64,000 nt of DNA from Psychromonas marina (lineage in GTDB: Bacteria; Pseudomonadota; Gammaproteobacteria; Enterobacterales; Psychromonadaceae), in the NCBI RefSeq assembly GCF_030161115.1, contig NZ_BSPQ01000005.1, positions 372,001 to 436,000 of the forward strand. Direction: 5' to 3'. A program made the translations under genes and the position numbers. Below, one piece after another: positions 18,344 to 27,189 of this stretch. Numbering within the stretch: position 1 is the first letter of the stretch; each line of letters opens with the position of its first letter. The notes under the pieces are model-generated. The model was not told the origin of the DNA. It did not search any database and was given only the letters and a program-made list of their open reading frames with translations.

Positions 18344-18925
18344 TTAGCCTTCCAACTCAATACCTAGGTTAGTTGCACCATATTCTCGGACAAAGGTTCT
18401 GATCGATTTTATCAATTCTGGGCTACGTTCATTGTCTAACATTTGCAACAATTCTGTCTGAAATTCAAGCTGTGCAATAAACAGTGGTTGGCTTTGTAGC
18501 ACGCTGTCATCAAGCTCTTCTTCGCTTTGTAACTCGATAAAACTGGCGATAGTTGAGAAGTTAGTTTGACTCGCGTTGAGTGCTTCCTCTTTAGATTTTA
18601 TTAAAAAGGAGTTAAAAGCGCAGCTTAAAATGACGCAATGATCGATAGCTGGGTAGACGCCATAAAAATCATGGTCACCTGCATCAGGAATTATTTCATC
18701 AAAATGCTCTTGCTGCGTGGTGAAGTTTATTTTTGCACCTTTAACGGTCATTTTTTCCCAAAATAGCTGATTTAGTTTATCAATATCATCGCCTAAATCA
18801 CTTTCTGTCGCATCACAAAACAGATGGAAATGTAAAACGGTTTGTTCACTTAATGCCATACAAAAAACGCTTTGTTGCCAGCTAAGTAAATTTTCTAGTT
18901 GTTCGTTAATAGGGAGTGACAGCAT
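18344..18925 (-). CDS. yjaG: YjaG-like protein (DUF416)
   Basis: A 193-residue cytoplasmic acidic protein resembling DUF416/YjaG (W-Q ... F...AL...R-type N-terminus, ending FVREYGATNLGIE). The function is not established. It lies directly upstream of hupA in the same orientation, as in E. coli, supporting the call. No signal peptide or membrane segment is visible. Confidence 0.8.
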   Translation of the reverse strand: MLSLPINEQLENLLSWQQSVFCMALSEQTVLHFHLFCDATESDLGDDIDKLNQLFWEKMTVKGAKINFTTQQEHFDEIIPDAGDHDFYGVYPAIDHCVILSCAFNSFLIKSKEEALNASQTNFSTIASFIELQSEEELDDSVLQSQPLFIAQLEFQTELLQMLDNERSPELIKSIRTFVREYGATNLGIELEG

Positions 18926-19021
18926 AGGTTTCCTAAAATAAGGTGGAAAATAGCAAGCATATAGTGAATCGCTAAAAAAGCCACCTAGGGACGTCTTTTT
19001 AGCGTATTTTTTATAGGCATA

Positions 19022-19046
19022 AAAAAAGCGACGTTAACGTCGCTTT
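19022..19046 (-). terminator. Terminator after fis
   Basis: A perfect dyad AAAGCGACGTT/AACGTCGCTTT (19025-19046) with T residues on the minus strand, 20 bases past the fis stop. Confidence 0.9.
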
Positions 19047-19065
19047 ATTATATTTGGTTAATTAA

Positions 19066-19365
19066 TTAACCCATGCCATATTTTTTCAATTTTTTACGTA
19101 GCGTACCACGGTTAATACCTAGCATAGTCGCTGCACGAGTTTGATTGCCACGTGTGTATTGCATGATGATATCTAACATTGGCGCTTCAACTTCTGATAA
19201 TACTAGTTCGTATAACTCAGTTGTATCTTGTCCGTTTAGCTGTGCCACATAACCAGAAACAGCTTGACGCACTGAATCGCGAAGTGGTTTTTGAGTTATT
19301 TGCCCGGTAGCCGGAATACTAGTTGTAGTTGTAAGTGCTTCTTGAGGAATATTTTGTTCAAACAT
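19066..19365 (-). CDS. fis: DNA-binding protein Fis
   Basis: A 99-residue Fis. The C-terminal helix-turn-helix ([20 protein letters not shown]) is nearly identical to that of E. coli Fis, and the [20 protein letters not shown] core is present. Fis is a growth-phase nucleoid protein that activates rRNA promoters and helps recombination. It lies 13 bases after dusB in the classic dusB-fis operon, so its translation and expression probably depend on the dusB promoter. Confidence 0.97.
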   Translation of the reverse strand: MFEQNIPQEALTTTTSIPATGQITQKPLRDSVRQAVSGYVAQLNGQDTTELYELVLSEVEAPMLDIIMQYTRGNQTRAATMLGINRGTLRKKLKKYGMG

Positions 19366-19378
19366 GGCTGTTAACTCT

Positions 19379-20338
19379 TTAATTATTCAAATAAATTTCT
19401 AACGTCTTCAACTGCTCAATTGGGCAGTCAATAGCATTAAATTGTCGTTTAAAGTAACCTAATTGGTCTTGCGCTTGTAAATACCACCCTACGTGCTTCC
19501 TAGCTATACGCGGTCCCATCACTTCACCATAAAACGCATGTAAAGCTTCAACATGGCCTAATAGCAGTGTGGTAACATCCTGTTTATCCATTGGTGATTT
19601 ATGTTCACCCGTGGTTAAGTAGTGGTTTATCTCGTTGAATATCCAAGGTGCACCTTGTGCTCCTCGTCCAATCATAATGGCGTCTGCACCCGTGTGTTCA
19701 AGCACATATTTCGCTTTTTCAACACTGGTAATGTCGCCATTTGCAATTACAGGTATAGTTACATTTTCTTTAATTATTTTTATTGTGTCGTACTCTGCAT
19801 CGCCTTTATAAAGACATTGGCGAGTTCGACCATGTACTGCAAGTGCTTGGATACCGGCTTGTTGGGCAATTTGTGCTATTTCCAGACCATTTCTGCTCTC
19901 AGGATCCCAGCCAGTGCGAATTTTCAAAGTAACAGGTATATCAACCGCATCAACCACTGACTCTAAAATTGCTTTCACAAGTTCAGGATGTGGCAGTAGG
20001 GCAGAGCCTGCTTTTTTCTTATTCACTTTCTTAGCGGGACATCCCATATTGATATCAACAATCTGTGCGCCTTGTTGCACACATAACTGTGCAGCGGTGG
20101 CCATTGCCTTTGGCTCAGAGCCAGCAATTTGCACGGAGCGAATACCCGATTCGCCATGGTAATCCATTCTTAACCTAGATTTTTTGCTATTCCAGACACG
20201 CGGATTGGACGACAACATTTCAGACACAGCAAGTCCAGCACCTTGGCTTCTACAAAGCTCACGAAAAGGACGATCAGTCACTCCCGCCATCGGTGCCAAA
20301 ATAATATTGTTGTGTAATTGGTGTTTTCCAATCTGCAT
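19379..20338 (-). CDS. dusB: tRNA-dihydrouridine synthase B
   Basis: A 319-residue FMN-dependent Dus enzyme that reduces uridine to dihydrouridine in tRNA. Motifs: [16 protein letters not shown] at the N-terminus (FMN phosphate site), [20 protein letters not shown] with the catalytic Cys (about residue 100), [11 protein letters not shown] and NGDI. It is the first gene of dusB-fis and follows prmA in the same direction. Confidence 0.96.
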   Translation of the reverse strand: MQIGKHQLHNNIILAPMAGVTDRPFRELCRSQGAGLAVSEMLSSNPRVWNSKKSRLRMDYHGESGIRSVQIAGSEPKAMATAAQLCVQQGAQIVDINMGCPAKKVNKKKAGSALLPHPELVKAILESVVDAVDIPVTLKIRTGWDPESRNGLEIAQIAQQAGIQALAVHGRTRQCLYKGDAEYDTIKIIKENVTIPVIANGDITSVEKAKYVLEHTGADAIMIGRGAQGAPWIFNEINHYLTTGEHKSPMDKQDVTTLLLGHVEALHAFYGEVMGPRIARKHVGWYLQAQDQLGYFKRQFNAIDCPIEQLKTLEIYLNN

Positions 20339-20478
20339 ATAAAATAGTCAATCTCTCTAACTCAAGGCGGCGTAGTTTACGCATTTTTGCAAACAGAATA
20401 AAGGTTAATAATTAACCATTATGCAATTATTTTGCTTGCAAATTGCCCAATATTCAGATTGATCTCATTTTTGTAGGG

Positions 20479-21375
20479 TTATTGTTGGCTTTTTGAACAC
20501 TTTTGACCAGAAAGACGTGCCCATTCCTCTTTTACTTGTGCTGCGTCCATTTCAAACCACTGACTGTAAGTTTCAATCAGTTCATCCGCTTGTTGCTCTA
20601 GAATGCCTGAAAGTGCAAGTTTTCCACTTGGTTTTACTAATGCTTCAATGCTGCCTGACAACTCACGTAATGGTCCTGCAAGAATATTTGCCACTAATAC
20701 GTCGGCTAAAATACCTTCTGGCAAATCAGCTGGAAGGTATAATTCAAGCTGTTCTGATACGTTATTACGTTCTGCATTATCACGGCTTGCTGTAATCGCT
20801 TGTGGGTCAATATCGATGCCAATAACACGTTTTGCACCCAGTTTTAATGCTGCAATTGCTAAAATGCCAGAGCCACAACCAAAATCGAGTACCACTTTAT
20901 CCTGTAGATCTTGGCCATCAAGCCATGCTAAACAAAGCGCTGTTGTTGGGTGAGTACCTGTACCAAAGGCTAAGCCTGGGTCTAGCATAACGTTCACTGC
21001 ATTCTCATCTGGTACTGGTTTCCAGCTTGGGCAGATCCATAAACGTTTACCAAATTGCATTGGGTGGAAGTTATCCATCCACTCACGTTCCCAATCTTTA
21101 TCTTCTAATTGCTCTACTTTAAATGCGAAGTCATCTGCCAGTAATGGGCTTTTTTTAAGTACCTCGACGATAGCTTGCATATCAGCGTCAGCTTCATAAA
21201 GGCCGGTGATGTCTGTATCGCCCCAAAGACGTGTTTCGCCTGGTAAAGGTTCGAAAACAGGTGTGTCTTGAGCATCAGTAAAAGTCGCAGAAAGTGCGCC
21301 ATTACTCATCAACAGTTCACCGATATCTTCAGCATTAGCTGATGTTGCATTTAATTTAAGTTGTATCCAAGGCAT
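20479..21375 (-). CDS. prmA: Ribosomal protein L11 methyltransferase
   Basis: A 298-residue PrmA that trimethylates ribosomal protein L11. The N-terminal recognition domain starts [18 protein letters not shown], and the SAM-binding core shows [20 protein letters not shown], the [13 protein letters not shown] motif and VANILAGPL. The open frame extends 43 codons upstream of 21375, but the MPWIQL start matches the family exactly. It precedes dusB-fis as in E. coli and Vibrio. Confidence 0.96.
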   Translation of the reverse strand: MPWIQLKLNATSANAEDIGELLMSNGALSATFTDAQDTPVFEPLPGETRLWGDTDITGLYEADADMQAIVEVLKKSPLLADDFAFKVEQLEDKDWEREWMDNFHPMQFGKRLWICPSWKPVPDENAVNVMLDPGLAFGTGTHPTTALCLAWLDGQDLQDKVVLDFGCGSGILAIAALKLGAKRVIGIDIDPQAITASRDNAERNNVSEQLELYLPADLPEGILADVLVANILAGPLRELSGSIEALVKPSGKLALSGILEQQADELIETYSQWFEMDAAQVKEEWARLSGQKCSKSQQ

Positions 21376-21568
21376 ATTTTTAATCCTATTTGTGTATTTT
21401 TCAGGGAGAATACAGGGGAAGTGAATAATATTCCAATTGATTGAAAAATAGTCGAAGGTAATTTGAATGTAAAGATGAGAGCCGTTACCCATTAATGATT
21501 GCAAGTTCGGTGTAAAATATTAAGATTAAATTAAAATTTATATTGCCCTTTGCTTCCTGGATTAAGAA

Positions 21569-22207
21569 ATGACTAAAATTGTAATAATTGATGATCATCA
21601 ACTATTTTTACATGGGTTAAAGCTGACATTAGAAAACAGTAATAATGAAGTGCTGATTTTTGATAACCCTTTATTAGCGCTGATGAAAATTGAAAAGTTA
21701 CAACCCGATCTGATTCTGATGGATCTAAAAATGCCTGAAATGGATGGCATTTGTATGATTGACGAGTTAGCAAAACGGCATATTTTTTCACCTGTCGTAG
21801 TACTTTCTGCCTGTGAAGAGTACAAAGAGGTGTTGATTGCACTGCAAAAAGGAGCAATGGGTTTTATCCCCAAATCCTATGCACCACAGGATATGCTGGC
21901 GGGGTTGGAATCTGTTCTATTAGGGAATATTTTTATACCTGATGAAGTGGAGCAACAACTCGAAAACTTGGTGGTAGAGGAGCGTAAAAATAGGGAGATG
22001 TACCATCTTTCTGATCGCCAAGCTGAAATTTTATCACTTTTATATTCGGGCAATACGAATCGAGAAATAGCAGAACAACTCTCTATCTCTCCGGATACAG
22101 TGAAATTTCACCAGAAAGGTATCTATCAGGTATTACAAGTATCGGGTGTGAGCAGTCGCGCTAAAGCAATCGAAAAAGCCTTAAAAGTAGGGCTGTTGAG
22201 CTCATAG
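21569..22207 (+). CDS. LuxR/NarL-type response regulator
   Basis: A 212-residue two-component regulator. The receiver domain has the acidic pocket DDH (residues 8-10), phosphoacceptor Asp52 in LILMDLKMPEMDG and the switch Lys in FIPKSY. The C-terminal LuxR helix-turn-helix is at about 146-205 (LSDRQAEILSLLYSGNTNREIAEQL). It faces, tail to tail with only four bases between, a hybrid histidine kinase, its most likely partner. The NarL output domain implies transcriptional control; targets are unknown. The close acs gene is one possible target by analogy with LuxR-type regulators of acetate use (inference). Confidence 0.9.
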   Translation: MTKIVIIDDHQLFLHGLKLTLENSNNEVLIFDNPLLALMKIEKLQPDLILMDLKMPEMDGICMIDELAKRHIFSPVVVLSACEEYKEVLIALQKGAMGFIPKSYAPQDMLAGLESVLLGNIFIPDEVEQQLENLVVEERKNREMYHLSDRQAEILSLLYSGNTNREIAEQLSISPDTVKFHQKGIYQVLQVSGVSSRAKAIEKALKVGLLSS

Positions 22208-22211
22208 CTTT

Positions 22212-23888
22212 TTATTCTACATTTCCTTCTGCTAATAAACGACGTAATAATAAGCGTAATACCGGCGGCTTTATCGGTTTATGTAAAATTTTATAACTTC
22301 TAAGTTCTCCCTCTTTCAGTTTATCTGGGTCAATATCACCTGTTAGTAGTAATGCAGGAAGATGTTGTTTTTGCTGTGCAAGTTTAATCAGCTCAACACC
22401 ATTTTTATTATCTGGCAATTGGTAGTCAGAAATAATAAGTGCAAAGGATGTACTTGCTAGGAGTTGGATTGCTTGTTCACTATCGCTTGCACAATCTACG
22501 CTGTAACCCCAATTTTGTAAGAGCATTGATAGTGCAGATAAAATACTTTCATCATCATCAATCAGTAAAATATGAGCGCTGTTTTCTTGACCTAGCATAC
22601 TTTTCTTAGCGACGACTTCAGTCTTTACACCTTCTGCTATTTGCAGTGAAAAACAGCTGCCATTTGCAGAGGTTTTAACGTTAATCTCGCTGTTTAAAAG
22701 CTTTGCTTTTCGTTGCGAAAGTGCCAACCCTAATCCAATACCCTTGGCTTTGTTGTGTTTAGGGTTATTCGCATAATATTGCTCATCAAAAAGGGCTTTA
22801 AGCTGTGCAGCACCTATACCCTTCCCTCTGTTCCAAACTTGAATCACTATATTTTTATGTTGCTGATGAGCGGTTAATAAAATCACCTCTCCGAGCTTTT
22901 GTGAGCCATGTATTCTGGCGTTACTGAGTAAGTTATCAATAATTTCACTCAGTAATTTAGCGTCTGTTTTAAGTACTGACCTGTGCAAGCGTATTTTTAA
23001 TTTCATTCCTTGTGATTCTGCAATTTTTGATTGTTTTTCGATCACTTTTGCAAGACATTTCTGTACTGTAATATTTTTTATATTTGCTTTTACGCTGTTA
23101 GCGTCGAGTGCCGCAAGTTCAAGTAATGACGATAGCCAATGATCTAATTGAGTTGATGCTGACAGTAAATTTTCAATGACTAGTTTTTGTTGCGGATCAT
23201 TGTCTTTATTGCTGAGAAGCTCACCGTATAACGATAAGCTCGTTAAAGGTTGGCGAATATCATGAATAATTGTTTTTAAATAAACAGCATGATTATCCTT
23301 TAATTTCGCTGATGAGGAGGGGATGTCGGGAGTATTTACTTTTACTGTGCCACGGTTGTTTTTTATATGGGAATAGATCGTTAAAAATATGAGGGTAAAT
23401 AAAAATAGTAGGTTAAAAATAAAGACCAGTGTACTTATTTCACCGACAACCGCAGTAAAGCTATAACAGATAATAACCACGATGTTATTGGCAACTAATA
23501 GTTTAAAATTATAGGAGAGGATATAAGCATAAAAAAGCGGTAATAAGAGTGTGAAATAAAGAAAACTGTTTTGAGATGTCGCTATTTCAAAATGACTATT
23601 AATGGTGATAAAAAATGTAGTGAATAGAGTGAGCACCGGAATACAGAGGAGGCTTTGCTGATCTTTGTTATTTATTAAGGTATGAATGAGATATGCGCAT
23701 AAAAAGATGGCTGCTATTGGCATTATTAACGGTAAATTAAATACAGCAGGGCGAGAGAATAGCGAATAACTCTGCAGTGTACCAATGAGGTAGAAAATAA
23801 GAAAAGCACAAAGTATTGCGATATTATAAATACGCAGTGACTGCCATCTTTTAAGCAGAATGTGGTTATTGCTGTACAGGATATTCAT
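22212..23888 (-). CDS. Hybrid sensor histidine kinase with multi-span membrane sensor and C-terminal receiver
   Basis: A 558-residue kinase. About six membrane helices fill residues 20-172 with little periplasmic sequence, so it probably senses within or at the membrane. The HisKA domain carries His209 in TIIHDIRQPLTSLSL (the HDxRQP variant). ATPase boxes follow: N-box IIDNLLSNARIHG (316-328), G1 around GKGIG (355-359) and G2 GIGLGLAL (383-390). A C-terminal receiver has Asp488 in LIISDYQLPD. It converges on a LuxR-type regulator, forming an apparent kinase/regulator pair in unlinked transcripts. Signal unknown. Confidence 0.9.
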   Translation of the reverse strand: MNILYSNNHILLKRWQSLRIYNIAILCAFLIFYLIGTLQSYSLFSRPAVFNLPLIMPIAAIFLCAYLIHTLINNKDQQSLLCIPVLTLFTTFFITINSHFEIATSQNSFLYFTLLLPLFYAYILSYNFKLLVANNIVVIICYSFTAVVGEISTLVFIFNLLFLFTLIFLTIYSHIKNNRGTVKVNTPDIPSSSAKLKDNHAVYLKTIIHDIRQPLTSLSLYGELLSNKDNDPQQKLVIENLLSASTQLDHWLSSLLELAALDANSVKANIKNITVQKCLAKVIEKQSKIAESQGMKLKIRLHRSVLKTDAKLLSEIIDNLLSNARIHGSQKLGEVILLTAHQQHKNIVIQVWNRGKGIGAAQLKALFDEQYYANNPKHNKAKGIGLGLALSQRKAKLLNSEINVKTSANGSCFSLQIAEGVKTEVVAKKSMLGQENSAHILLIDDDESILSALSMLLQNWGYSVDCASDSEQAIQLLASTSFALIISDYQLPDNKNGVELIKLAQQKQHLPALLLTGDIDPDKLKEGELRSYKILHKPIKPPVLRLLLRRLLAEGNVE

Positions 23889-23951
23889 AATCTTAATTTA
23901 GCATGCTGTAAATGGTTGCTTGGATAGCAAAAGAGAGAAGATAAATGGAAA

Positions 23952-23979
23952 CAAAAAAAAAGCCTAACAAAGTTAGGCT
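23952..23979 (-). terminator. Minus-strand terminator-like hairpin
   Basis: AAGCCTAAC/GTTAGGCTT pair around AAA, followed on the minus strand by a T-run (A-run 23952-23960). It could end aroQ transcription. The same hairpin core recurs at the centre of the adjacent palindrome. Confidence 0.7.
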
Positions 23980-23983
23980 TGCC

Positions 23984-24058
23984 TGTAATAATAAGAGACA
24001 TATTACAGGCAAGCCTAACAAAGTTAGGCTTGCCTGTAATATGTCTCTTATTATTACA
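23984..24058. repeat. 75-base perfect inverted repeat (36-bp arms, 3-base loop)
   Basis: Left arm 23984-24019 is the exact reverse complement of right arm 24023-24058, with loop AAA. I checked it base by base. The central part duplicates the adjacent hairpin at 23960-23990. Confidence 0.97.
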
Positions 24059-24270
24059 ACTTTTTTATAACAATTAAAATCCATTTTTTGGCATTTAAAG
24101 TGGGTTTACTACTATGCCTTAAACTCCTTAAGACAAAGGTAGAATGCCTTAACTTAATTCTTTAAGTAACTACCTACCTAGGTAGTTTTTCATATTTTGC
24201 TGAAAAAATTAAACAGTCAATTAATCTAGTGTGACACTGGTCACGTTTTCGGTTTTCGGAGCAATGTTAA

Positions 24271-24720
24271 CTAGCGCGCTGTCTCAGTTTCACGGATCGA
24301 TTGTAGCGCGAGAGAATAACCTTTTGCCCCTAATCCGCAGATTACACCCGTGGCAATATCAGAAAGATAAGAGTGATGACGGAACGATTCTCGTGCATGC
24401 ACATTTGACAGGTGGACTTCAATAAAGGGAATACTGACACCTAGCAAGGCATCACGAAGTGCCACGCTAGTATGGGTAAATGCCGCTGGGTTGATGATAA
24501 TGAAGTCAATTTTATTAAAAGATTGGTGTATTCTTTCAATTAACTCATATTCACGATTGCTTTGCAGATGAGTTAATTCAATATTCATTGCTTCTGCTTC
24601 AATAGAAAGTGCATTGATAATGTCGTTTAGTGTTTGACTACCATATACCTCTGGCTCGCGTTGTCCAAGTAGGTTTAAATTTGGTCCATTTAACACTAAG
24701 ACGTTAATTTTTGTGGGCAT
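24271..24720 (-). CDS. aroQ: 3-dehydroquinate dehydratase, type II
   Basis: A 149-residue type II dehydroquinase of the shikimate pathway (3-dehydroquinate to 3-dehydroshikimate). Motifs: [21 protein letters not shown] with the catalytic Tyr, [18 protein letters not shown] with the catalytic His, and [17 protein letters not shown]. In many gammaproteobacteria it precedes accBC; here it follows acs in the same direction with no acc genes adjacent. Its AGGAG ribosome binding site lies inside the terminator stem that follows acs (see 24721-24755). Confidence 0.96.
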   Translation of the reverse strand: MPTKINVLVLNGPNLNLLGQREPEVYGSQTLNDIINALSIEAEAMNIELTHLQSNREYELIERIHQSFNKIDFIIINPAAFTHTSVALRDALLGVSIPFIEVHLSNVHARESFRHHSYLSDIATGVICGLGAKGYSLALQSIRETETAR

Positions 24721-24755
24721 AAAAAAAGACTCCTAAAACAATATGTTTAGGAGTC
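24721..24755 (-). terminator. Terminator between acs and aroQ that contains the aroQ ribosome binding site
   Basis: GACTCCTAAA (24728-24737) pairs with TTTAGGAGTC (24746-24755), followed on the minus strand by seven T residues and then the aroQ ATG. The aroQ AGGAG (complement of 24730-24734) is in the stem nine bases from the start codon. Confidence 0.85.
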
Positions 24756-24840
24756 TATCGAGTTGTTAAATAACTAGCTAGTTTTCTCTGTTTATTGGAT
24801 AAACAGGGCGAGACGAAGCTCTCACTTCTTCTCGTTGTTA

Positions 24841-26787
24841 TTAAAGCTCAGCGTTTTCTTTAATCAGCTGATCAACAACACTTGGATCAGCCAGTGTTGA
24901 TGTATCACCTAGTTGATCACTTTCACCAGTAGCAATTTTACGCAGAATACGACGCATAATTTTACCTGAACGTGTTTTTGGCAATCCTTCTGCCCAGTGC
25001 AAAATATCGGGTGTTGCAATTGGCCCAATCTCCTTACGTACCCATTGTTTCACTTCTGCATATAGTTCAGGTGAAGAGAATTCGCCTGAATTTAAGGTGA
25101 CGTAAGCGTAGATCCCTTGGCCTTTGATCTCGTGGGGAACACCAACAACAGCAGCTTCCGCAATTTTAGGGTGCGAGACTAATGCACTTTCAATTTCAGC
25201 AGTGCCCATACGATGACCGGAGACATTGAGTACGTCATCAACACGTCCTGTGATCCAGTAATAGCCATCTTCATCACGACGAGCGCCATCACCCGTTGTG
25301 TACATGCCTTTAAAGGTTGAGAAGTAAGTTTGTTCGAAACGATCATGGTTATTAAATAGTGTACGCATCTGCCCCGGCCAACTATCAAGCATCACTAAGT
25401 TGCCTTCGATTGCACCCTCTAAGATAACCCCTTCATTATCAACTAATGCCGGTTGTACGCCAAAGAATGGGCGTGTTGCCGACCCCGGTTTAAGATCTGT
25501 TGCACCAGGAAGAGGTGTGATTAAAATGCCACCGGTTTCTGTTTGCCACCATGTATCAACGATAGGGCAGGATTTGTTACCGATTTTATCGTAATACCAT
25601 TCCCATGCTTCTGGATTAATCGGTTCACCTACCGAGCCTAAAATACGCAATGATTCACGTGATGTGCCTTTGATTGCATCATCGCCTTTTGCCATTAATG
25701 CGCGAATTGCTGTTGGAGCGGTATAAAGCAGCGTCACATTATGTTTATCAACGACTTCACTCATACGTGCCGTTGTTGGGTATGTAGGGACACCTTCAAA
25801 AAGCAGTGTGGTTGCACCATTAGCTAATGGACCATATACAAGGTAACTATGACCGGTGATCCAGCCTACATCTGCTGTACACCAGTAAATATCACCCTCT
25901 TGGTAATCGAATACATACTTGAATGTCATCGTTGCATAAACGAGGTAACCACCGGTAGTGTGTAAAACACCTTTAGGCGTTCCTGTTGACCCCGAAGTAT
26001 AAAGAATAAACAGTGGATCTTCAGCGTTCATGGCCGTTGGTTCACATTGCTCTGATTGTGGTGCTGTGATCGTCTCCCAGTCTAAATCGCGCTGTTCATG
26101 CCAAGCAACATCACCACCAGTATTTTTAAAGACAATCACTTTTTCAACGCAATCAGTCCCCTCTTTTTCTAATGCTTCATCAACATTAGCTTTAAGTGGA
26201 ACGGGGCGGCCACCACGACGACCTTCATCAGCCGTGATCACTATTTTGGATTTACTATCAATAATACGGCCTGCAATGGCTTCGGGAGAGAAACCGCCAA
26301 ATACAATTGAGTGAACTGCACCAATACGTGTACAAGCTAACATTGCAACTGCAGCCTCAGGCGTCATCGGCATATATAAACAAACAACATCACCTTTTTG
26401 TACATCTTGTGCTTTTAATGCATTTGAAAATTGGCAAACACGTTTGTGTAGTTCGTTATAGGTAATGCTTTGATCTTGGTCGGGAGAATCGCCTTCCCAG
26501 AGAATAGCAACTTGATCGCCTTTGCTAGCAAGATGACGATCAATACAGTTGGCAGAGACATTAAGTTCGCCATCTTCAAACCAGTTAATAGAGATATGGC
26601 CAGGGTCGTAAGAGCAATTTTTGACCTTAGTATAAGGTTTTATCCAATCTAGAATTTTACCTTTCTCACCCCAAAATGCTTCAGGATCATTAATCGATGC
26701 GGCGTAGTCTGCTAGGTATTGTTCATTCGTTAATAGGCTTTTTTCAGCAAGCTCAGCTGATACTGGGTAAACGTGATTTTCACTCAT
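24841..26787 (-). CDS. acs: Acetyl-CoA synthetase
   Basis: A 648-residue AMP-forming acetate-CoA ligase, which activates acetate to acetyl-CoA through acetyl-AMP. It shows the P-loop [15 protein letters not shown] (about residues 260-275), the core [28 protein letters not shown] and the C-terminal [11 protein letters not shown] with the regulatory and catalytic Lys that is acetylated in the family. The frame opens at GTG 26799; the ATG at 26787 follows GGAG and matches the family start (MSENHVYPV). It is transcribed away from the pilin-like genes. A LuxR regulator/hybrid kinase pair lies 3 kb downstream. Confidence 0.97.
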   Translation of the reverse strand: MSENHVYPVSAELAEKSLLTNEQYLADYAASINDPEAFWGEKGKILDWIKPYTKVKNCSYDPGHISINWFEDGELNVSANCIDRHLASKGDQVAILWEGDSPDQDQSITYNELHKRVCQFSNALKAQDVQKGDVVCLYMPMTPEAAVAMLACTRIGAVHSIVFGGFSPEAIAGRIIDSKSKIVITADEGRRGGRPVPLKANVDEALEKEGTDCVEKVIVFKNTGGDVAWHEQRDLDWETITAPQSEQCEPTAMNAEDPLFILYTSGSTGTPKGVLHTTGGYLVYATMTFKYVFDYQEGDIYWCTADVGWITGHSYLVYGPLANGATTLLFEGVPTYPTTARMSEVVDKHNVTLLYTAPTAIRALMAKGDDAIKGTSRESLRILGSVGEPINPEAWEWYYDKIGNKSCPIVDTWWQTETGGILITPLPGATDLKPGSATRPFFGVQPALVDNEGVILEGAIEGNLVMLDSWPGQMRTLFNNHDRFEQTYFSTFKGMYTTGDGARRDEDGYYWITGRVDDVLNVSGHRMGTAEIESALVSHPKIAEAAVVGVPHEIKGQGIYAYVTLNSGEFSSPELYAEVKQWVRKEIGPIATPDILHWAEGLPKTRSGKIMRRILRKIATGESDQLGDTSTLADPSVVDQLIKENAEL

Positions 26788-27189
26788 TCTTAACTCCACA
26801 TAATTAAAGAGACAAGCACTTACACTTATTAGCGACTCTGATGCTTGAGGTTGTTTGAAATTTCACCACCTAGTTTAAGACAGCAATAAAAAATAAGTTG
26901 TGAAGCGACTAGAGCTTGTTAAATAAATGTTAACCCTGTGTGCCTGTAAAATTGTTTTTGCGATCAATATCAATAAAAACAGAGCGCTATATTTACGGTC
27001 AAAAAAAGTCTTATTACTAGGCTTGTTTTGATTTACTTTTGCTATTTTATTCCTAAGCTTTAGTGTGAATATTCTGTAATAGTTTGACGCTAGTAGGGTG
27101 TTAATGCAGTTTTTTGACACTTTTTCACATTAATTAATTTCTGTTTTTAGCGTTGTTGACCGTCTGAAATGGCTTTACTGGAGTTTATG
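26788..27189. other. Divergent acs / PilX-like intergenic region
   Basis: About 400 AT-rich bases expected to carry the acs promoter and the promoter of the PilX-like operon. I could not find a convincing CRP or sigma-54 site. An 81-codon minus-strand frame (26875-27120) shows no family features and is not called. Confidence 0.5.

Larger units (their letters stand above)
23889..24270. other. Intergenic region with large palindrome
   Basis: 382 bases between the kinase gene and the aroQ stop. It contains a terminator-like hairpin copy (23960-23980), a 75-base near-perfect palindrome (23984-24058) and AT-rich DNA with a CCTACCTAGGTAG dyad near 24170-24185. A 63-codon minus-strand frame here is made of the repeats and is not called. 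Confidence 0.85.

Noticed and set aside
23893-24084. 63-codon minus-strand frame
   Set aside because: It reads through the palindrome and its translation repeats itself (QASLTLLG twice), so it is a product of the repeats.
26875-27120. 81-codon minus-strand frame upstream of acs
   Set aside because: No recognisable domain, in a region expected to hold two promoters.
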